Shown piece after piece: positions 17,329 to 25,059 of a stretch of 64,000 nucleotides of DNA. The stretch spans positions 62,001 through 126,000 of the forward strand of contig JAZKHT010000006.1 in the NCBI GenBank assembly GCA_040385245.1. The letters run 5' to 3'. Source of the DNA: JAZKHT01 sp040385245 (lineage in GTDB: Bacteria > Pseudomonadota > Alphaproteobacteria > Rhodobacterales > Rhodobacteraceae). A program made the position numbers and the translations under genes. The notes beneath the pieces were generated by a model. It was not told the DNA's origin. It saw only the letters and a program-made list of their open reading frames with translations, and ran no database searches. The first letter of the stretch is position 1. Each line of letters starts with the position of its first letter.

Positions 17329-17556
17329 TCAGCCGCGCCGGATCAAATAGGCGGTCACAGTCCCATCGACGTGCGACCCAAGAAACGCATGGCCGGTTTC
17401 GGCGCAGAAATGCGGCAGGTCAATGGCCGCCATCCGGTCGGTCGCGCGCACGCGCAGCACTTGTCCCGCCTGCATCGCCATCAACCGCTTTCGGGCGCGC
17501 AAGACGGGCAGGGGGCACAGCAACCCTTCGCAATCCAAATCTTCGTCCCAGTTCAT
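17329..17556 (-). CDS. tusA: TusA/SirA family sulfur-carrier protein
   Basis: A 75-residue TusA-like protein (MNWDEDLDCEGLLCPLPVLR) with the CPxP motif whose Cys carries persulfide sulfur. The ATG at 17556 has a strong GGAGG 7 nt upstream; the open frame continues far beyond but is antisense to ccdA and the hydrolase. TusA proteins pass sulfur to tRNA thiolation, molybdenum cofactor or sulfur oxidation systems. It is divergent from ccdA with a 93-nt gap. Which sulfur pathway it serves is not visible here, so the tusA name is by family only. Confidence 0.88.
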   Translation of the reverse strand: MNWDEDLDCEGLLCPLPVLRARKRLMAMQAGQVLRVRATDRMAAIDLPHFCAETGHAFLGSHVDGTVTAYLIRRG

Positions 17557-17601
17557 TCCCGCCTCCGCCTGACTGCCACGCCAATGTGACACCGCGCCGG
17601 G

Positions 17602-17630
17602 GTGACGCAAGGGCGCGAAGCCGCTATGTG
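17602..17630 (+). promoter_or_regulatory. Candidate ccdA promoter
   Basis: GTGACG (17602-17607), 17-nt spacer, TATGTG (17625-17630), 19 nt before the ccdA ATG. Confidence 0.4.
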
Positions 17631-17649
17631 GGGACAAAAGGGGACAGGC

Positions 17650-18408
17650 ATGGTTGGAATTGACATCATTGACGCAGGATTGCTGCCCGCCATGCTGGTG
17701 GCGTTGGTGGCTGGGGTGCTGTCGTTCCTGTCGCCCTGCGTGCTGCCCATCGTGCCACCCTATCTGGCCTATATGGGCGGGATCAGCATGGGCGAGATGA
17801 AGGGTGACGTCGCAGCCCGCCGCCGGGTGCTGGTGCCCGCGCTGTTCTTTGTCATGGGGCTGTCCACGGTGTTCCTGCTGCTCGGGTTCACCGCTTCGGC
17901 GTTTGGCAGCTTTTTTCTGCAAAATCAGGTGCTGTTCTCGCGCATATCCGGCCTTGTCGTGATCGTGTTCGGCCTGCACTTTCTGGGGCTGTTCCGTATC
18001 CCGATGCTGGACCGCGATGTGCGGCTGGATGCGGGCGACAGGGGCGGTTCGGCCTTCGGGGCCTATGTGCTGGGGCTGGCATTCGCGTTCGGCTGGACAC
18101 CCTGCATCGGCCCGCAACTGGGCGCGATCCTGTCGCTGGCGGCGCAAGAGGCCAGCCTGACGCGCGGCACGACCCTGCTTGCGGTCTATGCGCTGGGGTT
18201 GGGGATGCCGTTCCTGCTGGCCGCGCTGTTCATCGAACGGGCGATGGGCCTGATGACCCGGCTGAAGCCGCATATGAAGATGATCGAGCGGGCCATGGGC
18301 GTGCTGCTGCTGGTGGTTGGTCTTGCGCTGGTGACCGGGGCCTTTACGGATTTCAGCTGGTGGCTGCTTGAGATTTTCGACAGTCTGGGCATTCCGCTGC
18401 TGGGATAG
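17650..18408 (+). CDS. ccdA: Cytochrome c biogenesis protein CcdA (thiol-disulfide membrane transporter)
   Basis: A 252-residue polytopic protein with six membrane segments. The redox cysteines are in segment 1 (SFLSPCVLPIVPPYLAY) and segment 4 (AFGWTPCIGPQLGAI). CcdA passes electrons from cytoplasmic thioredoxin to periplasmic thiol-disulfide proteins for haem attachment in c-type cytochromes. The ATG at 17650, after GGGGACA, gives MVGIDIIDAGLLPAML and is preferred over the upstream 17602 start. It is transcribed away from tusA. Confidence 0.93.
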   Translation: MVGIDIIDAGLLPAMLVALVAGVLSFLSPCVLPIVPPYLAYMGGISMGEMKGDVAARRRVLVPALFFVMGLSTVFLLLGFTASAFGSFFLQNQVLFSRISGLVVIVFGLHFLGLFRIPMLDRDVRLDAGDRGGSAFGAYVLGLAFAFGWTPCIGPQLGAILSLAAQEASLTRGTTLLAVYALGLGMPFLLAALFIERAMGLMTRLKPHMKMIERAMGVLLLVVGLALVTGAFTDFSWWLLEIFDSLGIPLLG

Positions 18409-18467
18409 TCCGCGCCCATATTTCTGCCAAGATGGCGGGGCAGACTGGCACCGTATAGGGTTGGGGA

Positions 18468-19706
18468 ATGGTGCGAGTGTCTCAGGATCGATCAGCAGAA
18501 CCGGCGCGGGTCGCCCGTCGCCGCGTGTTCTACATTCCGGGCTATGATCCCGTCCCCCCCCGCCGCTACCGCGAGATTTACCGCAAGGAAGGCGCCGATC
18601 AGGCGCGCATGATCGGCTATGACCTGACGCTGCGCCCCAAGCGCGTGGCAGGCCCCTATGGCTGGCATGTGTCCTCGTGCATCGAAGGGGCGGCGGTCGA
18701 GGCGGATTTCGAGGTGCTGGTCTGGTCCGACATCGTCCGTGATTCGATGTCGCAGGGGATTCTGGCGACCTACCTGCAACTGCTCCATACCGCTTGGGTG
18801 TATCTGTGGTCCGGCGCGCTGATCCGGCTGATCTGGCTGCGCAAAGGGCCGACGGTGGCGGCCCTGTATCCCGTGGTGCTGCTGGTGCTGCAACTGGTGG
18901 TGGCACTGCTGGTTGGGTGGGGTTTGGGGCTGCTGGCCGGTAAGGTCGCTGGATGGTGGGGGGCGGTGCCTGCGGCGCTGGTCGGCGTGGCACTGGTGCT
19001 GCGCTGGTTCCGCCGAATCGACAACCGGATCTATGCGCATTACCTGATGCATGATTACGCCTATACCGCGCAGCACTGGGGGGCCAACCCGCCGGAACTG
19101 GAGGCGCGGATGTCCGCCTTTCGCATGACCCTGCGCGCGGCCCTGGGCCAAAGCTATGACGAGGTGCTGGTGGTGGGCCATTCGTCCGGCGCGCATCTGG
19201 CGGTGTCGATCCTGTCCGATCTGATCCGCGAAGGGGTGCCTGCGGGTGGGCCTGCGCTGTCGTTCCTGTCCTTGGGGCAGGTGGTGCCGATGGTGTCGTT
19301 CCTGCCCACCGCTGCGCGCCTGCGCGGCGATCTGCGCTATCTGTCGGCGCGGGACGAGGTGGCATGGATTGATGTCACAGCACCCGGTGATGGCTGCGCC
19401 TTTGCGCTGTGCGACCCGGTGTCGGTGACAGGGGTCGCACCAGATGGCAAGCGCTGGCCGCTGGTGCTGTCTTGCGCGTTCCGGCAGACGCTGTCGGCCA
19501 AGCGGTGGAAACAGTTGCACCTGCGGTTCTTTCGGATGCATTTCCAGTATCTGTGCGCCTTTGACAATCTGGCTGGGGCGGTGGACGACTACGACTATTT
19601 CCGCATCACGGCGGGGCCATTGACCCTTGCCGACAGGCTGGGCCATCGCCCTGCATCCAAAAGCCGGATCGAGCGCCCCGCCTCGGGTCACAGGAGCGTG
19701 GCATGA
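18468..19706 (+). CDS. Membrane-associated alpha/beta-hydrolase-like protein of unknown function
   Basis: A 412-residue protein I cannot assign to a named family. It begins with a basic N terminus and the strand FYIPGYDPVPPRRYREIY. Around residues 125-180 there are two or more strong hydrophobic segments (YPVVLLVLQLVVALLVGWG). The later part has VLVVGHSSGAHLAVSIL, a GxSxG nucleophile elbow of alpha/beta hydrolases (Ser at about 241). A C-terminal His such as HFQYLCAFDNL could complete a triad, but this is not certain. It overlaps the P450 gene by 4 nt (ATGA), so the two products probably act on the same substrate, perhaps a lipid. Confidence 0.75.
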   Translation: MVRVSQDRSAEPARVARRRVFYIPGYDPVPPRRYREIYRKEGADQARMIGYDLTLRPKRVAGPYGWHVSSCIEGAAVEADFEVLVWSDIVRDSMSQGILATYLQLLHTAWVYLWSGALIRLIWLRKGPTVAALYPVVLLVLQLVVALLVGWGLGLLAGKVAGWWGAVPAALVGVALVLRWFRRIDNRIYAHYLMHDYAYTAQHWGANPPELEARMSAFRMTLRAALGQSYDEVLVVGHSSGAHLAVSILSDLIREGVPAGGPALSFLSLGQVVPMVSFLPTAARLRGDLRYLSARDEVAWIDVTAPGDGCAFALCDPVSVTGVAPDGKRWPLVLSCAFRQTLSAKRWKQLHLRFFRMHFQYLCAFDNLAGAVDDYDYFRITAGPLTLADRLGHRPASKSRIERPASGHRSVA

Positions 19707-21040
19707 CCCCGCCAAAGCCAGCCTCGCGCCCCGACAAGGTGTCGTTGTGGCACTACGCGCGGCTGTTCCGCGCCGATATCCTGTCGGCGCAACCGGCGCG
19801 GCTGTATGCAGCATGGATGGCCGAATTCCGCACGCCGTTCTTTCGCAGCTACCTGTGCAATGATCCCACGCTGGTGAACCGCGTGCTGTGCGAACGCCCC
19901 GATGATTTTCCGAAATCCGACCGGGTGCGCGAAGGGCTGGCCCCGCTGTTGGGCCATTCGGTGTTTGTGACCAATGGCGATCTGTGGAAGCGTCAGCGCC
20001 GCATCATCGACCCCGCGTTCGAAGGCGGGCGTCTGCGCGATGCCTTTCCCGCAATGGTCGCCGCCGGGAAGGCCGCCGTCGCGCGCTTGCCCGAAGGTGT
20101 GGTCGAGATCGAAGAGGAAACCAGCCACGCCGCCGCGGATGTGATCTTTCGCACCCTGTTCTCCATCCCCATCGACCACGCTGTGGCCGCGCGTGTGTTT
20201 ACCGAATTCCGTGCCTATCAGCGGACCCAGCCGATCCTGAACCTTGCCGCGCTTCTGCCGTTGCCGCGCTGGCTGCCGCGTTGGCATTCCCGCGCCACCC
20301 GTCGCGCCGCAGCCGTGATCCGCAGCCTGATCCGCGCCCTGACCGAAGCGCGGGCCGCCGAAATTGCGGCAGGCACCGCGCCTGACGATCTGGCGACCAA
20401 GATCATGGTCATGGCCGACCCGGTCACCGGCGAACGCTTTGGCACCGAAGAGATGGTCGATCAGGTCGCGATCTTCTTTCTGGCCGGGCATGAAACCAGC
20501 GCCTCGGCCCTGGCTTGGGCGCTGTATCTGCTGGCAACGCACCCCGGGGTGCAGGACGCCGTGGCGGCAGAGGCGGCGGGTTTGCCCGATGCGCCCGATC
20601 TGGCGGCGCTGTCACGGTTGCGCCTGACGCGCGATGTATTCCGCGAAACGCTGCGGCTGTATCCCCCCGTGCCGATGATGGTGCGCGAAAACCGCTGCCC
20701 CGAGGATATGCGCGGGCGCAAGGTGCGCCCCGGCGCGCAGGTGGTGCTCAGCCCGTGGCATCTGCAACGACACGAACGACTGTGGGATGCACCCGATGCC
20801 TTTGATCCGGGCCGGTGGCAGACCGACGCGGGGCGCGACAGTGCGCGGGCCGGCTATATGCCATTTTCGGCAGGTCCCCGCGTCTGCACGGGCGCCGGGT
20901 TTGCGATGGCCGAGGGGGTGTTGCTGCTGGCCCTGCTGGTCCGCGCCTTTAGGTTCGCGCCGACCGACGTGCCGGTGCCCGTGGCGCATCTGACGGTGCG
21001 CGCGCGCGATGGCATTCGGTTGCGGGTCGTGCGGCGGTAG
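19703..21040 (+). CDS. Cytochrome P450
   Basis: Soluble bacterial P450 of 445 residues. I-helix oxygen-binding motif AGHETSASALAW, K-helix ETLRLYPP (ExxR), and haem loop PFSAGPRVCTGAGFAM with the axial ligand Cys395. No N-terminal membrane anchor is seen. The AGHET and ETLR..PPVP motifs resemble the CYP4/CYP102-like group that hydroxylates fatty acyl chains or terpenoids, but the substrate cannot be fixed. It is translationally coupled to the preceding hydrolase. Redox partners are not encoded next to it. Its 3' end overlaps an open frame from the opposite strand. Confidence 0.94.
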   Translation: MTPPKPASRPDKVSLWHYARLFRADILSAQPARLYAAWMAEFRTPFFRSYLCNDPTLVNRVLCERPDDFPKSDRVREGLAPLLGHSVFVTNGDLWKRQRRIIDPAFEGGRLRDAFPAMVAAGKAAVARLPEGVVEIEEETSHAAADVIFRTLFSIPIDHAVAARVFTEFRAYQRTQPILNLAALLPLPRWLPRWHSRATRRAAAVIRSLIRALTEARAAEIAAGTAPDDLATKIMVMADPVTGERFGTEEMVDQVAIFFLAGHETSASALAWALYLLATHPGVQDAVAAEAAGLPDAPDLAALSRLRLTRDVFRETLRLYPPVPMMVRENRCPEDMRGRKVRPGAQVVLSPWHLQRHERLWDAPDAFDPGRWQTDAGRDSARAGYMPFSAGPRVCTGAGFAMAEGVLLLALLVRAFRFAPTDVPVPVAHLTVRARDGIRLRVVRR

Positions 21041-21324
21041 GCCGCGCAAAAACTTTCGAAAATTTTTGCAAATGTCTTCGAAGAAATTTTCGTGTCACTC
21101 AGTTGGGTGACCGGTTCCGTTTTGCAGAAGATCACGAACTGCCCGGCGTTTTCCACGGCATGATAGCCGCGTCGCTTCACCTCGAACAAAAACCGCTGTC
21201 TGCCCACCAGCCGTTCCACAACCGCAACCTTGCGGCGCAGGATGCCCCCTTCGGCGGCGGCCTTCGCGCTGAACAATTGGACGATCCAGCGGTCAGGGGA
21301 AATAACATCGGGCAGGTCTTTCAT
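20854..21324 (-). CDS. Small conserved hypothetical protein with an unusual antisense C-terminal extension
   Basis: ATG at 21324 follows a good GGAGGT site. The first 70-odd residues (MKDLPDVISPDRWIVQLF, GGILRRKVAVVERLVGR, GYHAVENAGQFVIFC) look like a short Rhodobacterales protein that databases often mislabel as phosphoribosylanthranilate isomerase; it has no TIM-barrel motifs. I would expect a stop near residue 75, but the frame stays open through an AT-rich inverted repeat and 187 nt antisense to the P450 gene. The tail is arginine- and threonine-rich, typical of antisense reading, so the biological stop may have been lost or the sequence may carry an indel. Confidence 0.6.
   Translation of the reverse strand: MKDLPDVISPDRWIVQLFSAKAAAEGGILRRKVAVVERLVGRQRFLFEVKRRGYHAVENAGQFVIFCKTEPVTQLSDTKISSKTFAKIFESFCAAYRRTTRNRMPSRARTVRCATGTGTSVGANLKARTSRASSNTPSAIANPAPVQTRGPAENGI
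21057..21092. repeat. AT-rich inverted repeat downstream of P450
   Basis: CGAAAATTT (21057-21065) and AAATTTTCG (21084-21092) are perfect 9-bp arms around an 18-nt centre that contains TTCGAAGAA. It lies 17 nt after the P450 stop and could serve as a weak transcription end. It shares CGAAAATTTT and TTCGAAGAA words with the palindrome at 26130. Confidence 0.55.
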
Positions 21325-21371
21325 CGCGGCACCTCCACCGCACAACCTGACCGATAGCAGTTGACGTGCCC

Positions 21372-21587
21372 TTAACCGCGATACTGCGCCAGCACGAACA
21401 CCCGGATCGCCGACGCCAGACCGATGTCGCTTGCCCGGCCTTCGTCGATTTCGGCGGCAAGCACGTTCAGGGCCACGCCGCGTTGTGTCGCGATGTCGCG
21501 AAAGGCGTCCCAGAACGCGGCCTCAAGCGAGACGGAGGTGCGATGTCCGCGCAACGTCAGCGAATGTTTGACAGGGCGGCCTGTCAT
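21372..21587 (-). CDS. Ribbon-helix-helix domain protein
   Basis: A 71-residue protein, MTGRPVKHSLTLRGHRTSVS then LEAAFWDAFRDIATQRGVAL. This is the small RHH family (one beta strand and two helices) found in alphaproteobacteria; members resemble Arc/MetJ-type DNA binders, but targets are unknown. The ATG overlaps the stop of the DUF4169 gene (ATGA), making it third in a fumC operon. It could autoregulate that operon; nothing in the sequence proves it. Confidence 0.8.
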   Translation of the reverse strand: MTGRPVKHSLTLRGHRTSVSLEAAFWDAFRDIATQRGVALNVLAAEIDEGRASDIGLASAIRVFVLAQYRG

Positions 21588-21778
21588 TCCGGGTCACGCT
21601 GATCCGGGTCACGCTGATGCCCGTCCAGATCGCGGGCGGCCTTTGCCGCCTGCGCCTCTTCCAGATCACGCGCGGCCTTGGTGCGACCGAATTTCACCGC
21701 GTTCGCGTCTGCCTTGGCGCGCGCGCTGTCCTTGGCTTTCGCCTTGCGCACGCGACCAAGGTTGACGATCTGCGCCAT
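21584..21778 (-). CDS. DUF4169 family protein
   Basis: A 64-residue, highly charged protein starting MAQIVNLGRVRKAKAKDSAR and continuing KADANAVKFGRTKAARDLEE. This matches the alphaproteobacterial DUF4169 pattern (VNLxxxRKxKxR..A..NxxxFGRTK). It is probably helical and has no catalytic motif. It begins 1 nt after the fumC stop and overlaps the RHH gene. No function is known. Confidence 0.82.
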   Translation of the reverse strand: MAQIVNLGRVRKAKAKDSARAKADANAVKFGRTKAARDLEEAQAAKAARDLDGHQRDPDQRDPE

Positions 21779-21779
21779 G

Positions 21780-23174
21780 TCAGCCCTTGGGGCCGATCAT
21801 GTCTTCGGGGCGGACCACGCGGTCAAAGGTCTCGCCATCGACAAAGCCAAGGGCAATCGCCTCTTCGCGCAAGGTGGTGCCGTTCTTGTGGGCGGTCTTG
21901 GCGACCTTCGTGGCGTTATCATAGCCGATGGTGGGGGCAAGCGCCGTCACCAGCATCAGGCTTTCCTTCATCAACTTGTCGATCCGCGCGACGTTGGCCT
22001 GCGTGCCGATCACCATGTTGTCGGTGAAACTGCCCGCCGCATCGCCCAAAAGCTGCATGGATTGCAACACGTTATAGGACATCATCGGGTTGTAGACGTT
22101 CAGTTCGAAATGCCCTTGCGACCCAGCAAAGCCCACCGCGGCGTCATTGCCCATCACTTGCGCACAAACCATGGTCAGCGCCTCGGCCTGTGTGGGGTTC
22201 ACCTTGCCCGGCATGATGGACGAGCCCGGCTCGTTTTCCGGCAGGATCAGCTCACCCAGACCCGACCGGGGACCAGACCCGAGCAGGCGCAGGTCGTTGG
22301 CGATCTTGAACAGCGACACCGCCACCGTTTTCAGCGCGCCCGACAGCATCACCATCGCGTCATGGGCGGCCAGCGCCTCGAACTTGTTGGGGGCGGTAAC
22401 AAAGGGCAAGGCGGTGATATCGGCAATCTTTGCCGCCACCCGTACGTCCCAACCGACCCGTGTGTTCAGCCCTGTGCCGACAGCGGTGCCGCCTTGTGCC
22501 AGTTCGTAAATTTCGGGCAGGATCTTGTTGATCCGCATGATGCCTTGGGCCACTTGATGGGCATAGCCGCCGAATTCCTGACCCAGCGTCAGGGGCGTTG
22601 CGTCCTGCGTATGGGTGCGGCCGATCTTGATGATGTCCTTGAAATCGTCGGATTTTGCGGCAAGGGCTGCATGCAGCTTTTCCAGACCCGGCAGCAGCAC
22701 GTCGCGGGCCATCATGCCGATGGCGACGTGCATCGCGGTGGGAAAGGTGTCGTTCGACGATTGACCCATGTTCACATGGTCGTTCGGGTGAACCGGTTTC
22801 TTGCTGCCCTTGACGCCGCCCAGCATTTCGATCGCGCGGTTCGAGATCACCTCGTTTGCGTTCATGTTGCTTTGCGTGCCCGACCCGGTCTGCCAGACGA
22901 CCAGCGGAAAGTTGTCGTCAAACTTGCCGTCGATGACCTCGGTCGCCGCCGCCGCGATGGCGTTGCCCAGTTCGGCCGGGATGTCGCCCTGATCGATGTT
23001 GACCAGTGCACAGGCCTTCTTGATCACCCCCAGCGCGCGGACGATGGCCGTGGGCTGCTTTTCCCAGCCGATGGGAAAATTGATGATCGAACGCTGGGTC
23101 TGCGCGCCCCAGTATTTATCGGCGGGAACCTCCAGCGGGCCAAAGCTGTCGGTTTCGGTGCGGGTTGCGGTCAT
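21780..23174 (-). CDS. fumC: Class II fumarate hydratase
   Basis: FumC of 464 residues, the iron-independent homotetrameric fumarase that interconverts fumarate and L-malate in the TCA cycle. The superfamily signature GSSIMPGKVNPTQAE is intact; TGSGTQSNMNANEV and GRTHTQDATPLTLGQE supply the other active-site parts. ATG at 23174 has AGGAGG upstream. It is first in an operon with DUF4169 and RHH genes. A promoter is visible about 30 nt upstream. Confidence 0.97.
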   Translation of the reverse strand: MTATRTETDSFGPLEVPADKYWGAQTQRSIINFPIGWEKQPTAIVRALGVIKKACALVNIDQGDIPAELGNAIAAAATEVIDGKFDDNFPLVVWQTGSGTQSNMNANEVISNRAIEMLGGVKGSKKPVHPNDHVNMGQSSNDTFPTAMHVAIGMMARDVLLPGLEKLHAALAAKSDDFKDIIKIGRTHTQDATPLTLGQEFGGYAHQVAQGIMRINKILPEIYELAQGGTAVGTGLNTRVGWDVRVAAKIADITALPFVTAPNKFEALAAHDAMVMLSGALKTVAVSLFKIANDLRLLGSGPRSGLGELILPENEPGSSIMPGKVNPTQAEALTMVCAQVMGNDAAVGFAGSQGHFELNVYNPMMSYNVLQSMQLLGDAAGSFTDNMVIGTQANVARIDKLMKESLMLVTALAPTIGYDNATKVAKTAHKNGTTLREEAIALGFVDGETFDRVVRPEDMIGPKG

Positions 23175-23203
23175 CGGGCAAGCCTCCTGCAAGATACGCT
23201 GCC

Positions 23204-23232
23204 GTCTTAGGGCCGGGACTCGCCGAAATCAA
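23204..23232 (-). promoter_or_regulatory. Candidate fumC promoter
   Basis: On the minus strand TTGATT (23232-23227), 17-nt spacer, TAAGAC (23209-23204). Start point near 23197, which gives a leader of about 23 nt containing the AGGAGG site. Confidence 0.5.
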
Positions 23233-23263
23233 TTGGCATACCGTCGCATACCGCGACGCAGGG

Positions 23264-23734
23264 TCATTGTTTGCGGAATTTGTCCAGCGACACCACCTCG
23301 GCGTCGTGGTGGGGCGGCTCGTCGTCGCCGTCGTCGTCATCATCCCCGTCGCCGTCTTCGTCGCCGTCTTCGTCATCGTCGGAATGGGTTTCAAACCGCA
23401 GGCCGAATTCGACGGAAGGGTCGACAAAGGTGCGCACGGCGTCGAACGGGATGATCAGGGGTTCGGGCTGATTGCCGAAGTTCAGCGTGATCGAAAAGCC
23501 TTCGTCCGTCACCTCAAGGTTTTCGAACCAGTGCTGGATCACCACGGTCATTTCCGACGGATAGCGCGCATGCAGCCAGTCGGCGATGGCGACGTTGGGA
23601 TGGGTGGTGTCGAAGGTGATGAAGAAATGATGCGCACCCGGCAGGCCGTTGTCGGCCACGTCCTTTAGGACGGACTGGATCAGTCCCCGCATCGCCCGGT
23701 GCATGAGGTTGCCATAGTCGATGGAGCGCGCCAT
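23264..23734 (-). CDS. sspB: SspB, ClpXP protease adaptor (alpha type)
   Basis: Adaptor of 156 residues that tethers ssrA-tagged and other substrates to ClpX. The folded domain (about 1-115: IDYGNLMHRAMRGLIQSVL, FFITFDTTHP, IPFDAVRTFVDPSVEFGLRF) is of the SspB-alpha type. A run of Asp/Glu/Gly (about 118-140) forms a flexible linker, and the C-terminal AEVVSLDKFRKQ is the ClpX-binding (XB) motif. The ATG at 23734 with AAAGGA upstream is chosen over earlier in-frame starts that read into the spacer to chrA. Confidence 0.94.
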   Translation of the reverse strand: MARSIDYGNLMHRAMRGLIQSVLKDVADNGLPGAHHFFITFDTTHPNVAIADWLHARYPSEMTVVIQHWFENLEVTDEGFSITLNFGNQPEPLIIPFDAVRTFVDPSVEFGLRFETHSDDDEDGDEDGDGDDDDDGDDEPPHHDAEVVSLDKFRKQ

Positions 23735-23805
23735 GCGATGTCCTTTCACAGTTGCGGCCAGCATAAGGGATTCGCCCCCGAAGGAAAGGGGGACAGGTGC
23801 CGCAA

Positions 23806-25059
23806 TCACAGGGTCAGGATCAGCGACACCGCCGCCGACCCGATCCCCGCCAAGGCCAGCACGGCCGCCAACGGCCAGTGCCGGTGCAGCAGCAGCCATC
23901 CCGAAACCAGCCCGAAGGCCAGGGCCACCGGGTTCAGGCTGGACCAGTCGGGGGACAGCAGGCGCAGGGGCCCCAATTCAACCCAACCGACGTTGCGGAA
24001 CAGGACATGCACCGCGAACCACACCGACAGGTTGGCAATCACCCCCACCACCGCCGCCATGATCGCCGCCAGCGCGCCCGACAGGCGGGGGGCGGCGGTG
24101 ATCCGGTCGATCCAGGGCGCGCCGGCAAAGATCCACAGGAAACACGGCGCAAAGGTCATCCACAGCGTCACCGCCGCCCCCGCGATGCCATAGGCCATGC
24201 CACCCTGCCGGTGAGCGGCGATATAGCCCACGAATTCGGTGACAAGGATCAGCGGACCGGGTGTGGTTTCGGCCAGACCAAGGCCCGCAATCATCTGCGG
24301 CAGGGTCAGCCAGCCCTTGTCGTCAACCACGGCCTGCGCCATCCACGCAAGAACGGCGTAGGCCCCGCCAAAGGTCAGCATGGCAAGCTTGGAAAAGAAC
24401 ACGCCGATGTCGGTCAAAAGCCCGCCTTCAAAGGCCCACAAGGCGGCCAGCGGCAGCAGCCAGATCGCACCCCAGATCACTATGGTGCGCAAGGTATGGG
24501 CGGCTTTCGGGGCGGGGGGAAGGTCTGTGACCGGCCCCCGCGCCGTGACGTAGCCATAGGCACCGGCGGCAAGGATGATCAGAGGAAAGGGCAGATTCAG
24601 GAAGAACAGACCCAGAAATGCCAACAACGCCACGACATAGGCCGCCCGCCCCTTCAGCGCGCGCTTCGACACGCGGATCAACGCCTCGATCACGATGACG
24701 GCGACGGCGGCCTGCACGCCGACGAACAGCGCGCGGATCAAGGGCACCTCGCCAAAGGCAGCATAGGTGATCGACAGCGCCAGCACGACGCAGGCACCCG
24801 GCAGCACGAACAACAGCCCCGCGATCAGACCGCCCAAGGTGCCGTGCAGCCGCCAGCCCGACCATGTGGCCAGTTGCATCGCCTCTGGCCCCGGAAGCAA
24901 CATGCAGAACGACAGGGCGGATAGATACTCGCGCTCGGACAGCCAGCCCTTTTCATCGACCAATGTGCGATGCATCAGCGCAATCTGTGCGGCGGGCCCG
25001 CCAAAGGACATCAGGCCGATGCGCAGAAAGGTGCGGGTCAGGTCGGACAGGGGAACCAT
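23806..25059 (-). CDS. chrA: Chromate transporter ChrA (two-domain type)
   Basis: Membrane protein of 417 residues made of two CHR domains. The first carries FGGPAAQIALMHRTLV and LLPGPEAMQLATW, the second FGGAYAVLAWMAQ and TTPGPLILVTEFVGY. ChrA exports chromate, using the proton-motive force, and protects against Cr(VI). About ten hydrophobic segments are visible. Its ATG overlaps the stop of the rhodanese-ChrB gene (ATGA at 25059), so they are a two-gene operon. Some family members move other oxyanions, so chromate is inferred from ChrB. Confidence 0.93.
   Translation of the reverse strand: MVPLSDLTRTFLRIGLMSFGGPAAQIALMHRTLVDEKGWLSEREYLSALSFCMLLPGPEAMQLATWSGWRLHGTLGGLIAGLLFVLPGACVVLALSITYAAFGEVPLIRALFVGVQAAVAVIVIEALIRVSKRALKGRAAYVVALLAFLGLFFLNLPFPLIILAAGAYGYVTARGPVTDLPPAPKAAHTLRTIVIWGAIWLLPLAALWAFEGGLLTDIGVFFSKLAMLTFGGAYAVLAWMAQAVVDDKGWLTLPQMIAGLGLAETTPGPLILVTEFVGYIAAHRQGGMAYGIAGAAVTLWMTFAPCFLWIFAGAPWIDRITAAPRLSGALAAIMAAVVGVIANLSVWFAVHVLFRNVGWVELGPLRLLSPDWSSLNPVALAFGLVSGWLLLHRHWPLAAVLALAGIGSAAVSLILTL

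Noticed and set aside
17557..19365. Long upstream extension of the tusA frame
   Set aside because: Antisense to ccdA and the hydrolase gene; only the last 75 codons encode a real protein with its own ribosome-binding site.
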